Shown: positions 32,634 through 41,420 of the stretch, piece after piece
Position numbering within the stretch: position 1 is the stretch's first letter
How the letters are laid out: each line of letters opens with the position of its first letter
NCBI GenBank assembly: GCA_004555915.1
Contig: SFJM01000006.1
Location: forward strand, 1 to 64,000
Source of the DNA: Clostridiales bacterium
GTDB taxonomy: Bacteria; Bacillota; Clostridia; Oscillospirales; Butyricicoccaceae
Direction of reading: 5' to 3'
Length of the DNA: 64,000 nucleotides
Notes under the pieces: model-generated
Told to the model about the DNA's origin: nothing
Seen by the model: the letters and a program-made list of their open reading frames with translations, nothing else
Database searches by the model: none
Made by a program: the position numbers and the translations under genes

Positions 32634-33717
32634 ATTCCTTGGGTACCAGCGGGCTGAGGTACAAGGGATTGACATCCAGAATGGCAGTGTCCCCATTGTG
32701 TACATCCAGTCCGGTCACATCACAGGAAACATGGCACAGGCCCACATGTCCCATCACCCGGGCGCGCTGTCCGTTGATGGTAATGTAAATATCGCCTTTG
32801 CCTCTTCCGTTTTTGATTTCGGCTAAAATATAGCGCAGCACATCCCGGGAGCGGTACAAATCCTTTTTCTTTTCCACGGAAAAACCGTCGGTATAGCCCA
32901 CCGGCACCACCGCCACACGGGTGGTATCCTTTGCCACATAGCCTGCGCCATAGCCAAAGGTATGCCCCTTGGGAACGGTACGCAGTTCAATGACCCGGCT
33001 TTCCAGATAGCCGATACGGGACAGTCCGGTGGAGGTCTTTGCCGGAATGCGTCCGGTAAAGGCGGAGCCCACACGCACCGCATCCAGCATCATGTCCTCA
33101 TAGCAGAACACACCGGAGGAATTGGCCGCATGGCGCATGCCGCAGTCAATGCCATCCGCTTTCAGCCGCTGGGTGATATCGCACAACTGCTTGTACTGTG
33201 CCCGGGTTGCCGCCTCATTGGCAAAGGCGGAATGGAAATGGGTATAAATGCCGGTCGCATCAATGCCTTCATTGGCAGTATATACCAGCTTCAGCTCCTC
33301 ATACTGGTCCGGCAGGAAGCCATACCGGCCCATGCCGGTATCCAGCTTCACATGGGCACGGGCCTGCATGCCGCAGCCCTTTGCCACTTCGTTCAGGCAG
33401 TATGCCGCCTCCGGGGAACCAACGGTAGCGATGGCGTTTGCCTGTACCACCTCATAGGCCTCATCCGCCATGGCAGTGGAGCGCATGACCAGAATATCCT
33501 CCTCGGTGTAGCCCAACTCCCGCAGCCGGGTCGCATCCCCCGGCTCGGTGACGGCAAACATCCGGATGCCGGTCTCGCTGAGCACCTTTGCCATCTGCTC
33601 CATACCGAAGCCATAGCCGTCCGCCTTGAGTACGGCGATTACCGGCACACCGGCTTTTTCCTGAATCCGGCGGGAATTGGCCGCCAGCTTGTCTTTTTCT
33701 ATGACGAATTTCTTCAT
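32626..33717 (-). CDS. alr: Alanine racemase family protein
   Basis: PLP-dependent racemase making D-amino acids for peptidoglycan. The cofactor lysine is in VIAVLKADGYGFG near the N-terminus and the second catalytic tyrosine in FGYGAGYVAK. The C-terminal beta domain includes GYTDGFSVEKKKD and GHVGLCHVSCDVT. At 363 residues it is of normal length. Located 14 bases after the femX-like gene, so both appear to serve cell-wall synthesis. The C-terminal YGAGY version and several substitutions leave open activity on serine as well. Confidence 0.9.
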   Translation of the reverse strand: MKKFVIEKDKLAANSRRIQEKAGVPVIAVLKADGYGFGMEQMAKVLSETGIRMFAVTEPGDATRLRELGYTEEDILVMRSTAMADEAYEVVQANAIATVGSPEAAYCLNEVAKGCGMQARAHVKLDTGMGRYGFLPDQYEELKLVYTANEGIDATGIYTHFHSAFANEAATRAQYKQLCDITQRLKADGIDCGMRHAANSSGVFCYEDMMLDAVRVGSAFTGRIPAKTSTGLSRIGYLESRVIELRTVPKGHTFGYGAGYVAKDTTRVAVVPVGYTDGFSVEKKKDLYRSRDVLRYILAEIKNGRGKGDIYITINGQRARVMGHVGLCHVSCDVTGLDVHNGDTAILDVNPLYLSPLVPKEYV

Positions 33718-33731
33718 CCCGCTCGCGTCCT

Positions 33732-34961
33732 TTACTTCTGTTCCGGCTTTGCGTCAGCCTGTTTGTCTTCCTTCTGCTCGCCGCGGTGGTCGCCGGTCAG
33801 GTTCTTCGGCTTGGAGGTATCCAGTGCGGCATTTTTCTTCAGGAAGCGCTTGCGGCGCAGGTTGCGGTAAGTAGACTGTCCATGGACAACGGCAAAATGT
33901 ACCGGCTTGTTGAATACAAGGTCATATTCGCCCACGAACTGTACCAGATCGCCGTTGAAATCCTTCTTGAAGCGGTACAGTCCGTACAGCGGGTTGTCCG
34001 GGGTCAGGTCGCCGGAAACGCCGCGGAAGTCATAAATGCGGCACTTCTTCTCCAGCGCCCACTGGATCATCATCCACTGCAGCAGGTAGTTCGGCATCAG
34101 CTTCCGCACATCAAATTCCTTGGTGCCGTTTGCGGATGCGCCATACAGGTACCATACCTTGTCACCGTAGTAAATGGCAAGGGTGCCTGCAATCGGCTTG
34201 TCCTCATAGAACGCCATGTACAGCCGGGCATTTTCCCCCATGGCATCCAGCATCTTGTTAAAGTAGCTTGCCGGACGGGTGACAAAGCCGTCACGCAGGC
34301 CGGTTTCCATCATCATCTTGGCGAAGAACGGCATCATTTCCTTGCCTACCAGCTTGATTTTGACACCACGCTTGATTGCCTTGCGTACCTTGGTACGGGT
34401 ATCGGTCTTAAAGTGCATGATGGCATCCTCACCCTGGGTGTCCTCCACGGTGATGTCAAAGGCCTCCCCCGGCTCCGCGGTGAAAATCTTCTTGCTGTTC
34501 ATTTCGGATACATCCAGACGGAATACGAAATTCGGCTGGATGCCCTCAAAGTTTTTGCCGTCGCCGGTGGCATTCTTAAAGCCCAGATGCTCCAGCTCCG
34601 CAATGAATTCCTTATCCTCAATGGACACATCCGGGTCAATTTTGAGCACGTAGGAATGGTACTTCTTTGCCAGCTGGCGGGCACCGGCAATCAGCTGCTC
34701 CATGGTGGCACGGTCATGGGGGTCACAGACCGGGCCGCGGCAGCCGTACATCAGTGTCCAGGGCAGATGGGGCAGGTTGCGGATGAGCACCGCAAGGGAA
34801 CCGCAGACTTTGCCGTCCTCGCCCCGCACCATGATCGCTTCCCACTTCCAGTTGTCCTTCAGGTTTGCCCACTTCTTGGACTGTGCAAAATGGCCGAAGG
34901 GATGGCTTGCGTTAAATGCTTCATATTCAGCCAGTGTTTTGTCATTTACAAATTCAAACAT
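33732..34961 (-). CDS. FemAB-family peptidoglycan bridge aminoacyltransferase (FemX-like)
   Basis: Transfers an amino acid from aminoacyl-tRNA to the lysine or equivalent residue of lipid II. The 409-residue protein has the double GNAT-like FemAB fold: FGHFAQSKKWANLK, LMYGCRGPVCDP and YLYGASANGTKEFDVRKLMPNYLLQW; YDFRGVSGDLTPDNPLYGLYRFKKDFNG is diagnostic. The C-terminus is a lysine-rich tail. AGGAGG lies 6 bases before the ATG at 34961. The transferred residue cannot be predicted. Forms a minus-strand operon with alr and the decarboxylase. Confidence 0.92.
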   Translation of the reverse strand: MFEFVNDKTLAEYEAFNASHPFGHFAQSKKWANLKDNWKWEAIMVRGEDGKVCGSLAVLIRNLPHLPWTLMYGCRGPVCDPHDRATMEQLIAGARQLAKKYHSYVLKIDPDVSIEDKEFIAELEHLGFKNATGDGKNFEGIQPNFVFRLDVSEMNSKKIFTAEPGEAFDITVEDTQGEDAIMHFKTDTRTKVRKAIKRGVKIKLVGKEMMPFFAKMMMETGLRDGFVTRPASYFNKMLDAMGENARLYMAFYEDKPIAGTLAIYYGDKVWYLYGASANGTKEFDVRKLMPNYLLQWMMIQWALEKKCRIYDFRGVSGDLTPDNPLYGLYRFKKDFNGDLVQFVGEYDLVFNKPVHFAVVHGQSTYRNLRRKRFLKKNAALDTSKPKNLTGDHRGEQKEDKQADAKPEQK

Positions 34962-35362
34962 GTCTATCCTCCTGCTTGAAATCGAACAGATATGATATTT
35001 CTCTCTATTTCTTCTTATTATAACACCGGATTGCATGGCAGTCTATGTATGTTCCGGCATGTTTTTTAATTATATGCCTTTTTCCCGTCAGGAACAAGGT
35101 GCAATCAACTGTTTTTCTGTGGCTTCCGGCAGCCTGCAGGGTGCACATTGACGGAAATTTTGAAGATCGCCCCGGGAACAGCTTTCATTTTCCCTCCCCA
35201 TTCTGTCCGCCTCGTGCCGGCCAGATCTGCATAATGCGCTGCAGAATCGTTGTTTTTTTCTTTTTCCCTGCAAGTCCCCCAGCCATCCCCTGCAAAAATA
35301 GACAAAAAAAGCTCCCTGTATTCCATAAAATACAGCAGACGGATGAAAACGCCCGGAGCATC

Positions 35363-35392
35363 TTGACAACGCCGCCCTGAATGCGATTTAAT
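35363..35392 (+). promoter_or_regulatory. Promoter of serC-serA
   Basis: Plus-strand TTGACA (35363-35368), 18-base spacer, TTTAAT (35387-35392). The ~90-base leader that follows can form GCGATT/AATCGC around a CACATT/AATGTG hairpin, then CGGGG/CCCCG. The rest of the 34962-35492 gap shows no gene, only the small hairpin CTGTATT/AATACAG near 35317-35336. Confidence 0.6.
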
Positions 35393-35492
35393 AGGGATAT
35401 AACACATTTTAGTAATGTGAATCGCTAACAACGGGGGATTCCCGTACCTACACCGGTTTCCCCGCATACTTTGAAAGGCAGGTACTATTCTC

Positions 35493-36575
35493 ATGTCCGA
35501 TGGAAGAATTTACAACTTTTCGGCAGGTCCGTCCATGATGCCGCTGCCGGTTCTGAAAAAAGCCGCAGCACAGATGCTTAACTATGAAGGCTCCGGCATG
35601 TCCGTCATGGAGATGAGTCACAGATCAAAATATTATGATGATATCATCAACGGTGCACAGGATGTCCTGCGCCGCGTGATGAATATCCCGGATAACTATA
35701 AAATCCTGTTCATGCAGGGCGGCGCTACCATGCAGTTCTCCGCAATCCCGCTGAACCTGATGGTAACCGGCAAGGCTGACTATGCTGTTACCGGCAACTT
35801 CGCACGCAATGCCATGAAGGAAGCAAAGAAGTTCGGCACCGTACAGATTGCCGCAACCTCTGAGGCTGACAACTTCACCTGGGTTCCGACACAGGAGCAG
35901 CTGACCCTGGACCCCACCGCAGATTACTTCTACTTCTGCGCAAACAACACCATCTTCGGTACCGAATGGCATTATGACCCGAATGCGGGCGATGTGCCGG
36001 TTGTTGCCGACATGTCCTCCAACATCCTGTCCAAGCCGGTTGACATCTCCAAGTACGGCCTGATTTATGCCGGTGCACAGAAGAACATGGGCCCGGCAGG
36101 CATGGCCGTTGTCATCATCCGTGAGGACCTGATGGGCCATTACCGTGAAAACATGCCGGTACTGCTGGACTACGCACTGACCTCCAGCAAGAACAGCATG
36201 TACAACACGCCTCCTACGTACTCCATCTACATGATGAAGCTGGTAGCTGAGTGGGTTGAAGAAATGGGCGGCGTGGAAGCCATGGCAAAGCTGGCTGACA
36301 AGCGCAGCTCCATGCTGTATGACTACCTGGATTCCTCCAAAATGTTCAAGGGTGCGGCACAGAAGGAGTCCCGTTCCCGCATGAATGTCACCTTCCGCAC
36401 CGGCGATGAAGAGCTGGATAAGAAGTTCATCAAGGAGTCCATCGAGGCTGGCATGACCAACCTGAAGGGCCATCGCCTGGTTGGCGGCATGCGTGCCTCC
36501 ATCTACAATGCAATGCCGATTGAAGGTGTTGCATACCTCATCGACTTCATGCAGAAGTTCGAGAAGAACAACTAA
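35493..36575 (+). CDS. serC: Phosphoserine aminotransferase
   Basis: Second step of serine synthesis: 3-phosphohydroxypyruvate plus glutamate to phosphoserine. The sequence begins IYNFSAGPSMMP, carries SHRSKYYDDI, the PLP lysine in YAGAQKNMGPAGMAVVIIRED, and ends with HRLVGGMRASIYNAMPIEGV. The 360-residue length is typical. It leads the serC-serA operon; the codon choice is more biased towards frequent codons (CTG, AAG, TCC) than many neighbours, suggesting strong expression. Confidence 0.97.
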   Translation: MSDGRIYNFSAGPSMMPLPVLKKAAAQMLNYEGSGMSVMEMSHRSKYYDDIINGAQDVLRRVMNIPDNYKILFMQGGATMQFSAIPLNLMVTGKADYAVTGNFARNAMKEAKKFGTVQIAATSEADNFTWVPTQEQLTLDPTADYFYFCANNTIFGTEWHYDPNAGDVPVVADMSSNILSKPVDISKYGLIYAGAQKNMGPAGMAVVIIREDLMGHYRENMPVLLDYALTSSKNSMYNTPPTYSIYMMKLVAEWVEEMGGVEAMAKLADKRSSMLYDYLDSSKMFKGAAQKESRSRMNVTFRTGDEELDKKFIKESIEAGMTNLKGHRLVGGMRASIYNAMPIEGVAYLIDFMQKFEKNN

Positions 36576-36594
36576 GTCTTACGTCTGTTGAAAT

Positions 36595-36632
36595 ATCCGC
36601 CGCATGCCACTCCGGTGGTGCGGCGGTATTCC
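36595..36632 (+). other. Hairpin in the serC-serA intercistronic region
   Basis: CCGCCGCA-tgCCAC / GTGG-TGCGGCGG, a very stable stem with TCCG loop, ends 5 bases before the serA ribosome site region and lacks a U tract. It may stabilise the serC mRNA end or tune serA expression. Confidence 0.5.
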
Positions 36633-36652
36633 TTGAAGGGAGAATGATACCA

Positions 36653-37819
36653 ATGTATCAGGTAAAACTGTTTAATAAGATTTCCAATGCGGGCCTCAGC
36701 CTGCTCAAGCCGGAAGCATATACCTGCTCGGAGGATTTTGAGAATTATGATGCAATCATGGTGCGTTCCGCCAAGCTGCATGATCTGGAATTCCCGAAGA
36801 ATCTGAAGTGCATCGCACGTGCAGGTGCCGGTGTCAACAATATCCCGCTGGATAAGTGCACCGAAAACGGCATTGTTGTATTCAATACCCCGGGTGCCAA
36901 CGCAAATGCCGTAAAGGAACTGGTTCTGTGTGCCCTGCTGCTGTCCTCCCGTAACATCGTAGGCGGCGCGAACTGGGTCAAGACGCTGGCAGGCAACGGC
37001 GACAAGATCGGTGCCATGGCTGAAAAGGGCAAGTCCAATTTTGCCGGTCCGGAAATTGCCGGCAAGACCCTGGGTGTCATCGGTCTGGGTGCTATCGGTG
37101 TCCGTGTTGCCAATGCCGCTCTGGCACTGGGCATGGAGGTTATTGGCTATGACCCGTACCTGTCTGTCAATGCCGCTCTGCAGATTCAGCGCGGCGTGCG
37201 TTATACCGCTGACCTGAATGAAATCTTTGCGAACTCTGACTATATCACCGTACACGTTCCGCTGATGGATTCCACCCGCGGCATTGTCAGCCGTGAAGGC
37301 ATTGCCATGATGAAGGATGGCGTCCGCATCCTGAACTTTGCCCGTGACGGCCTGTGCGATGAGGATGCTGTCATTGAAGGCCTGGAATCCGGCAAGATTG
37401 CATGCTACTGCTGCGACTTCGCTTCCGAGAGAATGCTGGCTCAGCCGAATGCCCTGTGCCTGCCGCATCTGGGCGCTTCCACTCCGGAGAGTGAGGACAA
37501 CTGTGCAAGAATGGCAGCAGAGGAAATGATGGAATACCTGGAAAAGGGTACCATCCGCAACTCGGTGAACTTCCCGAACCTGAAGGTGCCGCGTGAAGCA
37601 GACATCCGTATCTGCATCATGCACCGCAACATCCCGAACCTGATTGCCAAGCTGTCCACCGTCCTGTCCGACAGAGGCATCAACATCGAGAACATGGGCA
37701 GCCGTCCGCGCGGCGAGGTTGCCTACACCATCATGGAAACCAATGATGAGCTGTCCGATGAGACCAAGGCTGCCCTGCAGGCAGTTGAAGGCGTTATCTC
37801 CTTCCGTGTCATTGAGTAA
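36653..37819 (+). CDS. serA: D-3-phosphoglycerate dehydrogenase with ACT domain
   Basis: First step of serine synthesis, oxidising 3-phosphoglycerate with NAD. The NAD-binding motif is LGVIGLGAIGVRVA, the D-isomer dehydrogenase signature includes VHVPLMDSTRGIV and LNFARDGLCDE, and the catalytic His is in CLPHLGASTPESEDN. The last ~75 residues are an ACT domain (NIPNLIAKLSTVLSDRGINIENM), the usual site of serine feedback. Two ATGs are close; GGGAG is 10 bases before the second (36653), which is used. serB is not present nearby. Confidence 0.95.
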   Translation: MYQVKLFNKISNAGLSLLKPEAYTCSEDFENYDAIMVRSAKLHDLEFPKNLKCIARAGAGVNNIPLDKCTENGIVVFNTPGANANAVKELVLCALLLSSRNIVGGANWVKTLAGNGDKIGAMAEKGKSNFAGPEIAGKTLGVIGLGAIGVRVANAALALGMEVIGYDPYLSVNAALQIQRGVRYTADLNEIFANSDYITVHVPLMDSTRGIVSREGIAMMKDGVRILNFARDGLCDEDAVIEGLESGKIACYCCDFASERMLAQPNALCLPHLGASTPESEDNCARMAAEEMMEYLEKGTIRNSVNFPNLKVPREADIRICIMHRNIPNLIAKLSTVLSDRGINIENMGSRPRGEVAYTIMETNDELSDETKAALQAVEGVISFRVIE

Positions 37820-37838
37820 TTAAAATCGGATATACTGA

Positions 37839-37869
37839 AGCCCCGGATTGAAGCATCCGGGGCTTTTTT
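37839..37869 (+). terminator. Terminator of serC-serA
   Basis: AGCCCCGGAT / ATCCGGGGCT perfect 10-base-pair stem followed by TTTTTT. Confidence 0.92.
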
Positions 37870-37956
37870 GTGTGTGCGGGAGGAGCTCTCGAAGCAAGGA
37901 GGCTTTTGACCGTATCATTTCATAGAACTCTCAGCTGGTACGGAAAACGGGTTACT

Positions 37957-38122
37957 CCAAAGCCTCCCTCAGAGGAGGGAGGTGGCATTTGCGTCAGCAA
38001 ATGACGGAGGGAGTTGAAAAAGTAAATCTTTTCCGCTCAGATACCATTTGACAGTGAGATTTGCTCTTACTAACTCCCTCAGTCGCCTGCGGCGACAGCT
38101 CCCTCCAAGAGGGAGCCTTTGA
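37957..38122. repeat. Composite palindromic repeat, copy 5 (complete)
   Basis: Left half AAAGCCTCCCTCAGAGGAGG...TTTGCGTCAGCAAATGACGGAGGGAGTT; right half AACTCCCTCAGTCGCCTGCGGCGACAGCTCCCTC...GAGGGAGCCTTTGAA, separated by a 60-base spacer. It lies between the convergent serA and gntR-type genes and fills most of the 37820-38248 gap. Confidence 0.85.
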
Positions 38123-38173
38123 AGCAAGCCTTTTCATTTACCATCTGAGATATCATGCACATCTTTTCCCTCC

Positions 38174-38214
38174 AAAAAGAGAGCACCCCGCACAGCACCA
38201 GGGCCATGCGGGGC
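38174..38214 (-). terminator. Terminator of the GntR-family gene
   Basis: Minus-strand CCCCGCA / TGCGGGG stem with a 14-base loop and downstream CTCTCTTTTT. Confidence 0.7.
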
Positions 38215-38248
38215 TTGTAGAGACAGGAGAAATATCATCAGGAGATAT

Positions 38249-38974
38249 TTACTTTTCCCGGATACGGGTAATGGAGAAATTGAAAATCTCACTGCGCAGA
38301 TAATCCACGGTGTACAGCACCGGATTGCCGCGGGAGTCAAAATGCTGCTGTTCCATGCCAAGAATCTGCATGTTTTCGCCGCTGCGCAACTGCATGGCCA
38401 GCGGGTCATCCTCTGACGGGATTACCACCCTTGCGGAGGAACGGCTGACAAAGATGCCCTTGCGGCGTTCAAAATAGGAGAACAGGGAATCCGGCATATG
38501 CAGCGGGTCCAGCTCATCGGCAAGGTATACCGGCATGTAATGCATGCTGCAGCAGATGGGCTCCCCGCTCTTGGTATAGCGGGTACGGTTGACATAGAAT
38601 ACATTGATGCCATGCTTGACGCCCAGTGCGGAGGCAACCTCCTGGCTCGGGATGGTCAGGCCGGTGGTATAGCTGCTGCGGCCTTCCGAAATACCTGCCT
38701 GACGGATCATCTCGCTGATGGAGCACAGACGGGTCAGGTCATTTTCCGTCTTGGCGGAAACCTCCATGAGGAATGTGCCAACGCCATGCTTGGAATAAAT
38801 GATGCCTTCCCTGCGGAGCAGCTCCAGCGCTGCGCGCCAGGTCTCGCGGCTGACGCCGAACTGCTGTGCCATTTTGGTTTCCGACGGCAGGCGTTCACCG
38901 GCCTGATAAATACCCTCACGGCACATCATCATAAATTCTTCCTTCGCTCTGAGTGATGAGGACATGCGTTTCAT
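38249..38974 (-). CDS. GntR-family (HutC/UTRA) transcriptional regulator
   Basis: A 241-residue regulator. The N-terminal winged helix is QAGERLPSETKMAQQFGVSRETWRAALELLRREGIIYSKHGVGTFL, followed by a UTRA ligand-binding domain (residues ~95-235; VNRTRYTKSGEPICCSMHYMP, PVLYTVDYLRSEIF). UTRA regulators usually sense a sugar phosphate or amine and sit beside the genes they control; none is adjacent, so this is an orphan. GGAGG is 9 bases before the ATG. Its upstream region has a promoter and several palindromes, including two matching ~24-base sites that may be operators. Confidence 0.92.
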   Translation of the reverse strand: MKRMSSSLRAKEEFMMMCREGIYQAGERLPSETKMAQQFGVSRETWRAALELLRREGIIYSKHGVGTFLMEVSAKTENDLTRLCSISEMIRQAGISEGRSSYTTGLTIPSQEVASALGVKHGINVFYVNRTRYTKSGEPICCSMHYMPVYLADELDPLHMPDSLFSYFERRKGIFVSRSSARVVIPSEDDPLAMQLRSGENMQILGMEQQHFDSRGNPVLYTVDYLRSEIFNFSITRIREK

Positions 38975-39082
38975 TTTTCCATCCCTCCCGGTTGTTTATA
39001 CCTTTCTTTTTGTTGTATATACATCCTTGCTGTTGTTGTATGCAATTGGTTTGCAGTTGTCTGTCTTCCTTTTGTTATTGTT

Positions 39083-39111
39083 AGTATACTCTTTCGCATG
39101 TGGAATGTAAA
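39083..39111 (-). promoter_or_regulatory. Promoter of the GntR-family gene
   Basis: Minus-strand TTTACA (39106-39111), 17-base spacer, TATACT (39083-39088). The transcript's first ~100 bases contain two copies of TACAACAA (near 39013-39045). Confidence 0.7.
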
Positions 39112-39130
39112 TTCGCAGTTTATACAAAAC

Positions 39131-39178
39131 GCGGGCACGTGCACATTACAACTTATACAATACTGTGCACGTGCCCGC
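39131..39178. repeat. Perfect 15+15 base inverted repeat upstream of the gntR promoter
   Basis: GCGGGCACGTGCACA (39131-39145) and TGTGCACGTGCCCGC (39164-39178) are exact reverse complements around an 18-base AT-rich centre. The repeat lies 20 bases upstream of the -35 box of the GntR gene and has no U tract. Further GTGCAC motifs occur at 39190-39220. Confidence 0.75.
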
Positions 39179-39257
39179 AAGCATTTTGCGTGCACTTTCC
39201 ATTTCCATGCACAGTGCACACGTTCTGTCCTCCGGCAGGATTTTCTCTTTCGTTTTT

Positions 39258-39325
39258 CCAGACAACAACGTACCGTTGTAAGCCCCGGTTGTATGCCAAA
39301 ACCAGACAACAACATATTGTTGTAA
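39258..39325. promoter_or_regulatory. Two candidate GntR operators
   Basis: Two 24-base sites, 39258-39281 and 39302-39325, share CCAGACAACAAC-R-TA-YY-GTTGTAA at a 44-base period, each an inverted repeat of ACAAC/GTTGT. Related half sites occur in the leader of the GntR gene. They lie between it and ybaK. The 38975-39437 gap contains these, the long inverted repeat and two promoters, and no further gene. Confidence 0.55.
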
Positions 39326-39369
39326 AACCTCTTTTGCCACTGCCCTCCTGCCCGCCGGGCAAATCTGTG

Positions 39370-39398
39370 TTTCAAATTTTGGCGTGTTAGTGTATAAT
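39370..39398 (+). promoter_or_regulatory. Promoter of ybaK
   Basis: Perfect -10 TATAAT at 39393-39398, preceded at 17 bases by TTTCAA (39370-39375), about 40 bases before the start. Confidence 0.6.
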
Positions 39399-39437
39399 AT
39401 CCCTGTAGCAACCATCAAATAGCAGGAGGCCTGATTT

Positions 39438-39920
39438 ATGGCAGAAATCAAAACCAATGCCATGCGCATTCTGGATCGAAAAAAGATCCCCTATCAGCAT
39501 TATTCCTATCAGACCGATGGCGAGCATGTGGACGGCATTACCGTTGCCACAGCCATCGGCCAGCCGCTGGAGCGGGTGTATAAAACACTGGTTACCGTGG
39601 GCAAGTCCGGCGGGCATTATGTCTTTGTCATCCCGGTGGCAGCGGAGCTTGACCTGAAGAAGGCTGCGAAGGCTGTGGGGGAAAAATCCGTGCAGATGAT
39701 CCATGTCCGGGAAATCAACCAGCTGACCGGTTATATCCGCGGCGGCTGCAGCCCCATCGGCATGAAAAAGCAGTTTCCTACCGTGCTCAGTGATTCCGCA
39801 AAGGAGCTGTCCTCTGTGATTATCTCCGGCGGCAGGATCGGCTTTCAGATTGACCTGAAGCCGGAGGATCTGCTGCAGCTCATCCGGGGGAAATTCGGTG
39901 ATATTGAGGTAACCGATTAA
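39438..39920 (+). CDS. ybaK: Cys-tRNA(Pro) deacylase YbaK/EbsC
   Basis: Hydrolyses cysteine mischarged onto tRNA-Pro. The 160-residue protein shows the YbaK fold signatures KTLVTVGKSGGHYVFVIPVAAELDLKKAAKAVG with the catalytic lysine in VYKTLV, and GYIRGGCSPIGMKKQFPT. AGGAGG precedes the ATG. It is a single-gene unit on the plus strand, convergent with the carboxypeptidase gene. Confidence 0.94.
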   Translation: MAEIKTNAMRILDRKKIPYQHYSYQTDGEHVDGITVATAIGQPLERVYKTLVTVGKSGGHYVFVIPVAAELDLKKAAKAVGEKSVQMIHVREINQLTGYIRGGCSPIGMKKQFPTVLSDSAKELSSVIISGGRIGFQIDLKPEDLLQLIRGKFGDIEVTD

Positions 39921-39952
39921 AAAAAGCCTCCCTCTGCCGAGGGAGACTTTCT
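39920..39952 (-). terminator. Terminator of the D,D-carboxypeptidase gene
   Basis: Minus-strand GTCTCCCTC / GAGGGAGGC stem with GGCA loop followed by seven T; it overlaps the 3' end of the ybaK unit. The stem sequence resembles the hairpins of the GGGAG-rich repeat family. Confidence 0.8.
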
Positions 39953-41286
39953 CATCTTCTCTTTTGCATCTGTCTTTGTCTGCGGTTCCGGATCTGGCGG
40001 TACAGTCCCAGCAGGAACAGCAGCACCAGCAGGAGGACAACGGCACCGATGACAACGGCAGCTGCCATGATAATGTCCCGTACCGGTTCGGGCAGGCGCT
40101 GAAAGGATGCTGTCAGCCGGTGCAGCATGCCACTGTTTTCCGGTGTCTCTGCTGCTGTCTGCCTGGACGGGACAATCCCCTGCTTCAGCTCTACCTGGAT
40201 GGAAAGCAATGGCTGCGTGCCATCCCGTCCGGTTTCCTTCTGGTAGGCAGCCCGGCTGTCTTCTGCAACGGTTACCTGCAGCAGGTTCTGTTCCGCGTCA
40301 CAGGTATAGGCCAGGTTTTCCGCCGTCATGCCCTTGGGCAGACGGATGGTGAAATCCTCCAGTGCATCGGTATCCAGCCGGACATCCGCCTGCTTTGCCG
40401 CATCCTTTGCCTGCTTCTGATAGCTTTCCGCTGTCACGGTAAGTTTGGGATACTGTGCCTCGGCATAATTGAGCAGCGCCGTGGTTTCCGTAAAAATACC
40501 GTTCTTTACAGGACAGTTCAGCAGGGTTACAATAACATTGGAACCATCCTTTGTTTTTGCGCATGCCACAAAGGTATTATGGGCATTGGTTGTCCAGCCG
40601 GTCTTTGCGGCATACACACGGGCATCATAGGTCTGCTTGCTCTGGTCAAACATATCCACCTTGGTATAAATCTGCCACCCTGCCTGAATGACATTATCCG
40701 CCGGCAGGGTATAGGAGGTAGCACCGGAATATTTGGCAAATTCCGGATACTGGTTCGCCGCACGGGTAATCAAAGCCAGATCCTGTGCACAGGTGTAATG
40801 TCCATCCGCATCCAGACCATTGGGATTGGCAAAATGGGTATGGATACAGCCCAGCTCTTCTGCCTTGGCATTCATCATGGCAACGAAATTGTCTACCGAA
40901 CCGCCCACCGCTGCTGCCAGAATATTGGCGGCATCATTGGCGGAATACACCAGCATGCAGTACATCAGCTCATCTATGGTCAGCTGTTCCCCGGCTTCAA
41001 ACCCCACACGGGTGGATTGCAGGTCTACCGTTGCCAGCGCTTCTGCCGTGGCAGTGGTCGTTGCGGTCATGTCACCATGCTCCAGTGCAACCAGTGCGGT
41101 CATCGTCTTGGTGACCGAAGCCATGGGCAATTCCTGCTGTGCATTTTTTTCATACAAAATCTCACCGGTATCCGCGTCCATGACACAGGCACTCTGTGAT
41201 GTAAGCTCCGGTGCTGCCGCCTGTGCCGGAATACTGCCGCACAACAGCAGCAATGCCATCAGGCAGGCAATCCACTTCTTTCCCAT
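39952..41286 (-). CDS. D-alanyl-D-alanine carboxypeptidase (DacF/PBP5 type)
   Basis: Penicillin-binding protein that trims the terminal D-Ala of peptidoglycan stem peptides outside the membrane. A signal peptide (residues 1-24, ending AQAAA) is followed by the S11 triad: SVTK (Ser57, Lys60), SAN (115-117) and KTG (228-230). A PBP5-type beta domain follows (~285-385). A C-terminal membrane span (IIMAAAVVIGAVVLLLVLLFLLGLY) and basic tail anchor it, rather than the amphipathic helix of PBP5. 444 residues. Confidence 0.95.
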   Translation of the reverse strand: MGKKWIACLMALLLLCGSIPAQAAAPELTSQSACVMDADTGEILYEKNAQQELPMASVTKTMTALVALEHGDMTATTTATAEALATVDLQSTRVGFEAGEQLTIDELMYCMLVYSANDAANILAAAVGGSVDNFVAMMNAKAEELGCIHTHFANPNGLDADGHYTCAQDLALITRAANQYPEFAKYSGATSYTLPADNVIQAGWQIYTKVDMFDQSKQTYDARVYAAKTGWTTNAHNTFVACAKTKDGSNVIVTLLNCPVKNGIFTETTALLNYAEAQYPKLTVTAESYQKQAKDAAKQADVRLDTDALEDFTIRLPKGMTAENLAYTCDAEQNLLQVTVAEDSRAAYQKETGRDGTQPLLSIQVELKQGIVPSRQTAAETPENSGMLHRLTASFQRLPEPVRDIIMAAAVVIGAVVLLLVLLFLLGLYRQIRNRRQRQMQKRR

Positions 41287-41420
41287 TTTACCTTACTTCC
41301 TGTCTTCGTTTCATTTTTTTGCCCTTCGACAAAACTCTATGTATTACTATACACGATAGCCTGCCAAATAACAACCTCAGTGGTCAAATTCTGTTATTTT
41401 TTTCAAAGGAGCCATTACTT

